Origin: Planctomycetota bacterium
Lineage (GTDB): Bacteria; Planctomycetota; UBA1135; UBA2386
Assembly (NCBI GenBank): GCA_020638735.1
Contig: JACKHZ010000009.1
Location: forward strand, 310,001-374,000
Length of the DNA: 64,000 bases
Direction of reading: 5' to 3'
A model generated the notes under the pieces. That model did not search any database and was not told where the DNA came from. It saw nothing but the letters and a program-made list of their open reading frames with translations. The translations under genes and the position numbers were made by a program. Positions 63,878-64,000 of this stretch are shown here, one piece after another. Within the stretch, counting starts at the first letter, position 1. Every line of letters begins with the position of its first letter.

Positions 63878-64000
63878 GCGCGCAGCGAGTCGTAGGCCAT
63901 CGCGCCGGTCAACCGCCGACCAGCGCGGCAGCCAGCTGCTGCGCCGGCGATCCTGAGGCTCCACTCGAAGCCGTCCCACGACCAGGTGTCGTCGAAGCGA

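Larger units (their letters stand above)
61201..64000 (-). pseudogene. Secreted kelch-repeat protein, partial and multiply frameshifted
   Basis: The gene enters from the right edge. At least a dozen units of about 50 residues share the pattern Y-D-x-x-R-x-x-x-V-L-F-G-G, then D-D/A-T-W-E-W-D-G, then a P-P-A-R turn; this is a kelch/galactose-oxidase-type propeller. The C-terminal 124 residues (FGSGCPG to the stop) are a separate beta-rich domain shared with the protein at 49202. The reading frame breaks near 62390, near 63055 and near 63180, and no kelch sequence is readable between 63263 and 63808. It is either a decayed gene or a mis-assembled repetitive one. Confidence 0.75.

Overview
The window is a contiguous stretch of a very G+C-rich bacterial chromosome, about 70% or more by eye. 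It holds about 47 protein genes and no recognisable rRNA, tRNA, CRISPR array, transposase or phage gene. The gene content best fits a Planctomycetota-like organism: many exported beta-propeller, kelch and Ig-like proteins, a choice-of-anchor L protein, a GH3/beta-lactamase fusion, and a recurring C-terminal domain on secreted proteins. That assignment is inference. Housekeeping anchors are ribH-nusB-ftsY (50865-52973), hydroxypyruvate reductase plus glycerate 2-kinase (13157-15405), and the stress-associated PrkA/DUF444/SpoVR set (22322-23857 and 32934-36062).

Layout. 1-2339: subtilisin and a lipoprotein. 2551-9945: membrane glycosyltransferases, an aminotransferase, a GT2, a radical SAM enzyme and a methyltransferase, probably one surface-glycan unit. 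10076-15405: exported HEAT-like protein, serine hydrolase, small membrane protein, glycerate metabolism. 15586-21417: Ig-like/metalloprotease lipoprotein, exported repeat protein and an RNAP alpha-CTD-like protein. 21399-24815: PAP2 phosphatase, SpoVR, lipase. 24888-32899: a tightly overlapping operon with a giant glycosyltransferase/methyltransferase fusion, GT4, a sulfotransferase-like protein, radical SAM, methyltransferase and a GT-A protein. 32934-36062: PrkA fused to DUF444. 36173-43715: two glutaminyl-cyclase-like enzymes, a frameshifted solute-binding protein, a propeller protein, two alpha/beta hydrolases and a lipoprotein. 43893-45423: a nucleotidyltransferase/winged-helix pair with its own promoter. 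45467-57120: transglutaminase-esterase, CheR, choice-of-anchor L protein, ribH-nusB-ftsY, O-antigen-ligase-like protein and chemoreceptor. 57359-64000: SGNH hydrolase, frameshifted GH3/beta-lactamase and a frameshifted kelch protein running off the end.

The most interesting thread joins distant genes. Nine exported proteins have signal peptides whose likely cleavage site puts glutamine at mature position +1. The same window encodes two tandem, probably lipid-anchored M28 proteins that carry the full set of animal-type glutaminyl cyclase catalytic residues. Together this looks like a pyroglutamate N-terminal capping system, of the kind known from Bacteroidetes, in a different lineage. Other notable points are the PrkA-DUF444 fusion with a patch of foreign-looking codon use ending at the fusion joint, a -10-like hexamer 6-8 nt before seven start codons suggesting leaderless mRNAs, and a concentration of frame breaks in the last 6 kb.
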